Positions 62,605-64,000 of a DNA stretch of 64,000 nt are shown here, piece after piece; position 1 is the stretch's first letter, and each line of letters begins with the position of its first letter. The notes beneath the pieces were generated by a model. It was not told the origin of the DNA and ran no database searches. It worked only from the letters and a program-made list of their open reading frames with translations. The translations under genes and the position numbers were made by a program. The stretch lies in NCBI GenBank assembly GCA_964460035.1, contig CAYWPG010000012.1, positions 1 through 64,000 of the forward strand. Direction: 5' to 3'. Source of the DNA: CAYWPG01 sp964460035 (GTDB taxonomy: Bacteria > Pseudomonadota > Gammaproteobacteria > Nitrococcales > AK92).

Positions 62605-63567
62605 ATGACAGATTGCACGCACAGCGGCATCACCCGCCGCGACATGCTGCGCATGAGCGCGGCGCTGGGCGCGGGGCTGGCGCTCGCCCCGCTCCTGGCC
62701 GTGGCTAGCGACAGCGACGCCGAAACCGCCAGCGCGATCGTCACCAAGCCGATCCCCCGCACCGGCGAGCGCTTGCCGGTGATCGGGATCGGCACGGCCC
62801 GGCGCTTCGATGTCGGTACCGGCGAGGCGGAACGGGCACCGCTACGGGCGGTATTGCGCGACCTGCCGCGCCTGGGCGGCCGGTTGATCGACACCGCGCC
62901 ATCCTACGGTCGCGCGGAAACCGTGGTGGGCGACCTGCTCGTCGAGCTTGGCAACCGCGACCGCGTATTCCTCGCCACCAAAGTCGGCGCCGGACGCAAT
63001 GGCGCCGCAGCCGGCATCGCCGAGATGGAGGCATCGCTGCGGCGGTTGCGCACAGATCGCCTGGATCTGCTCATGGTGCATAACCTCGCCGGTATCGACG
63101 TCATGCTCCCGGTGCTTCGCGAATGGAAGCAGGCCGGTCGGATACGTTACTTGGGCGTCAGCACCTCGTTCGAACGCCAGTACGAGGATCTGCTGGCCGT
63201 GATGACGCGCGAGGAGCTGGACTTTATCCAGGTCGACTACGCCATCGACAACCGCTCGGCCGAGGAGCGCGTACTGCCGCTGGCTGCCGACCGCGGCATG
63301 GCGGTGCTCACCAACCTGCCGTTCGGCCGGGGGCGGGTATTCCAAGCCTTCGGCGACCGTCCCCTGCCCGCCTGGGCGGCCGAATTTGGGATCGGCAGCT
63401 GGGCGCAGTTCGCCCTCAAGTACGTAGTCTCGCATCCTGCCGTAACCGCGGCCATCCCCGGCACGGCACGCCCCGAGTATCTGATCGATAACCTGGCAGC
63501 GGCCCGCGAACCGCTGCCCGATGCGGCTATGCGCGAGCGCATGGCCGCGCTGATCGCCGCCGGCTGA
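62605..63567 (+). CDS. Aldo/keto reductase with Tat signal
   Basis: 320 residues. A twin-arginine signal (TRRDMLRMSAALGAGLALAPLLA, 10-32) precedes an aldo/keto reductase barrel. Catalytic residues are visible: Asp and Tyr in IDTAPSYGRAE, Lys in FLATKVGAG and His in LLMVHNL. A cofactor-binding region GIGSWAQFALKYVVSHPAVTAAIPG follows. Known relatives with Tat signals are annotated, but a periplasmic NAD(P)H-dependent enzyme is puzzling because the cofactor is not normally there. It follows the SoxYZ fusion by 93 bases on the same strand; the relation to sulfur chemistry is unclear. GGAGG precedes the ATG. Confidence 0.88.
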   Translation: MTDCTHSGITRRDMLRMSAALGAGLALAPLLAVASDSDAETASAIVTKPIPRTGERLPVIGIGTARRFDVGTGEAERAPLRAVLRDLPRLGGRLIDTAPSYGRAETVVGDLLVELGNRDRVFLATKVGAGRNGAAAGIAEMEASLRRLRTDRLDLLMVHNLAGIDVMLPVLREWKQAGRIRYLGVSTSFERQYEDLLAVMTREELDFIQVDYAIDNRSAEERVLPLAADRGMAVLTNLPFGRGRVFQAFGDRPLPAWAAEFGIGSWAQFALKYVVSHPAVTAAIPGTARPEYLIDNLAAAREPLPDAAMRERMAALIAAG

Positions 63568-63580
63568 GCAACGCCGCCGT

Positions 63581-64000
63581 ATGCTTGCGCGCCTTATCCG
63601 GCGGCTCGTCGACGTTCGCCAGGGCGAGGGGGCCGCACTGCTGTGGTCCTGCGGCTACATCTTCCTCATCCTCACGGCCTACTACATCCTGCGGCCCATC
63701 CGCGACGAGATGGGCTTGGCCGGCGGCGTAGAGAACCTGGCCTGGCTGTTCACCGGGACGCTGATCGGCACGCTGCTGCTGCACCCTGTCTACGCATCGC
63801 TGGTAGCCCGGCTGCCGCGCCGGCGCTTCGTGCCGCTGACCTATCGCTTCTTCATCGTCAACCTGATCGCCTTTTTCCTGCTGCTGCGCGCCACCGACGC
63901 CGCGCAGAGCATTTGGATCGGGCGTTTCTTCTTTGTCTGGCTCAGTGTTTTCAACCTGTTCGTGATTTCGGTTTTCTGGTCGTTCATGACCGATATCTAC
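63581..64000 (+). CDS. Polytopic membrane protein, NTT/MFS nucleotide-transporter-like (N-terminal part, truncated by window edge)
   Basis: An ATG at 63581 opens a frame of 140 codons that leaves the window. The protein opens MLARLIRRLVDVRQGEGAALLWSCGYIFLILTAYYILRPIRDEMGLAGG and has several hydrophobic helices. The early YxxLRPIRDEMG motif is typical of the ADP/ATP carrier (NTT/Tlc)-like proteins of free-living bacteria, which are related to the MFS fold. The transported compound is not clear. It starts 13 bases after the aldo/keto reductase stop, so the two may be cotranscribed. Confidence 0.75.
   Translation, partial: MLARLIRRLVDVRQGEGAALLWSCGYIFLILTAYYILRPIRDEMGLAGGVENLAWLFTGTLIGTLLLHPVYASLVARLPRRRFVPLTYRFFIVNLIAFFLLLRATDAAQSIWIGRFFFVWLSVFNLFVISVFWSFMTDIY

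Overview
The window looks like chromosomal DNA from a high-GC, free-living Gammaproteobacterium. That placement is inferred from gene families only: a liuRABCDE leucine-catabolic operon in the Pseudomonas order, a VgrG tip protein, an AapJQMP amino-acid importer, a GlgE-type glucan pathway, flavocytochrome c sulfide dehydrogenase parts and several c-di-GMP proteins. I see no rRNA, tRNA, CRISPR array, insertion sequence or phage gene. Genes are densely packed, and most very long ORFs on the opposite strand are GC-driven shadows.

Layout. 1-899: the N-terminal part of a VgrG running off the left edge. 1511-4093: a GAF-PAS-PAS-GGDEF-EAL protein. 4164-17606 (minus): a glycogen/trehalose operon glgB-glgE-treS/mak-glgX-malQ, then, beyond a terminator-like hairpin, a GH100-like glycosidase. 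18043-20261 (minus): yceI, cytochrome b561 and a LysR regulator. 20386-21189: a LigB/DODA-like protein lacking expected active-site histidines. 21222-22250 (minus): a response regulator with a stretched REC domain. 22610-26790: aapJQMP. 26815-33991 (minus): liuE-D-C-B-A and liuR, with a MerR-type operator/promoter upstream of liuA. 34081-36052: a hotdog thioesterase and a LeuB-like dehydrogenase. 36059-41826: a signalling block with a FlhG/MinD-like ATPase, an HDOD-histidine kinase fusion and a REC-PAS-GGDEF-EAL protein. 41968-42705: a PAP2 phosphatase.

42737-58103 is the most distinctive part. It holds two acyl-CoA synthetases, a single-chain biotin carboxylase/BCCP/carboxyltransferase enzyme, a separate carboxyltransferase subunit, a stand-alone 73-residue biotinyl-carrier protein, a TetR regulator and a complete oligopeptide-type ABC importer with a Tat-type binding protein. 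The plus-strand part (48823-58103) reads as one transcription unit. It suggests import of an unknown acid, CoA activation and carboxylation. This is my main candidate for an undescribed system; the substrate is unknown.

58716-63567 holds a sulfur block: a small c-type cytochrome, a FccB-like flavoprotein, a YeeE/YedE transporter, a SoxY-SoxZ fusion and a Tat-exported aldo/keto reductase. The window ends inside a polytopic membrane protein resembling nucleotide-transporter/MFS proteins.

How the genes connect. TreS, maltokinase, GlgE and GlgB form a complete route from trehalose to branched alpha-glucan, and GlgX and MalQ can recycle it. The liu operon takes isovaleryl-CoA to acetoacetate and acetyl-CoA. 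The sulfur block could oxidise sulfide and carry sulfur on the SoxYZ cysteine, but SoxA, SoxX and SoxB are not in the window.
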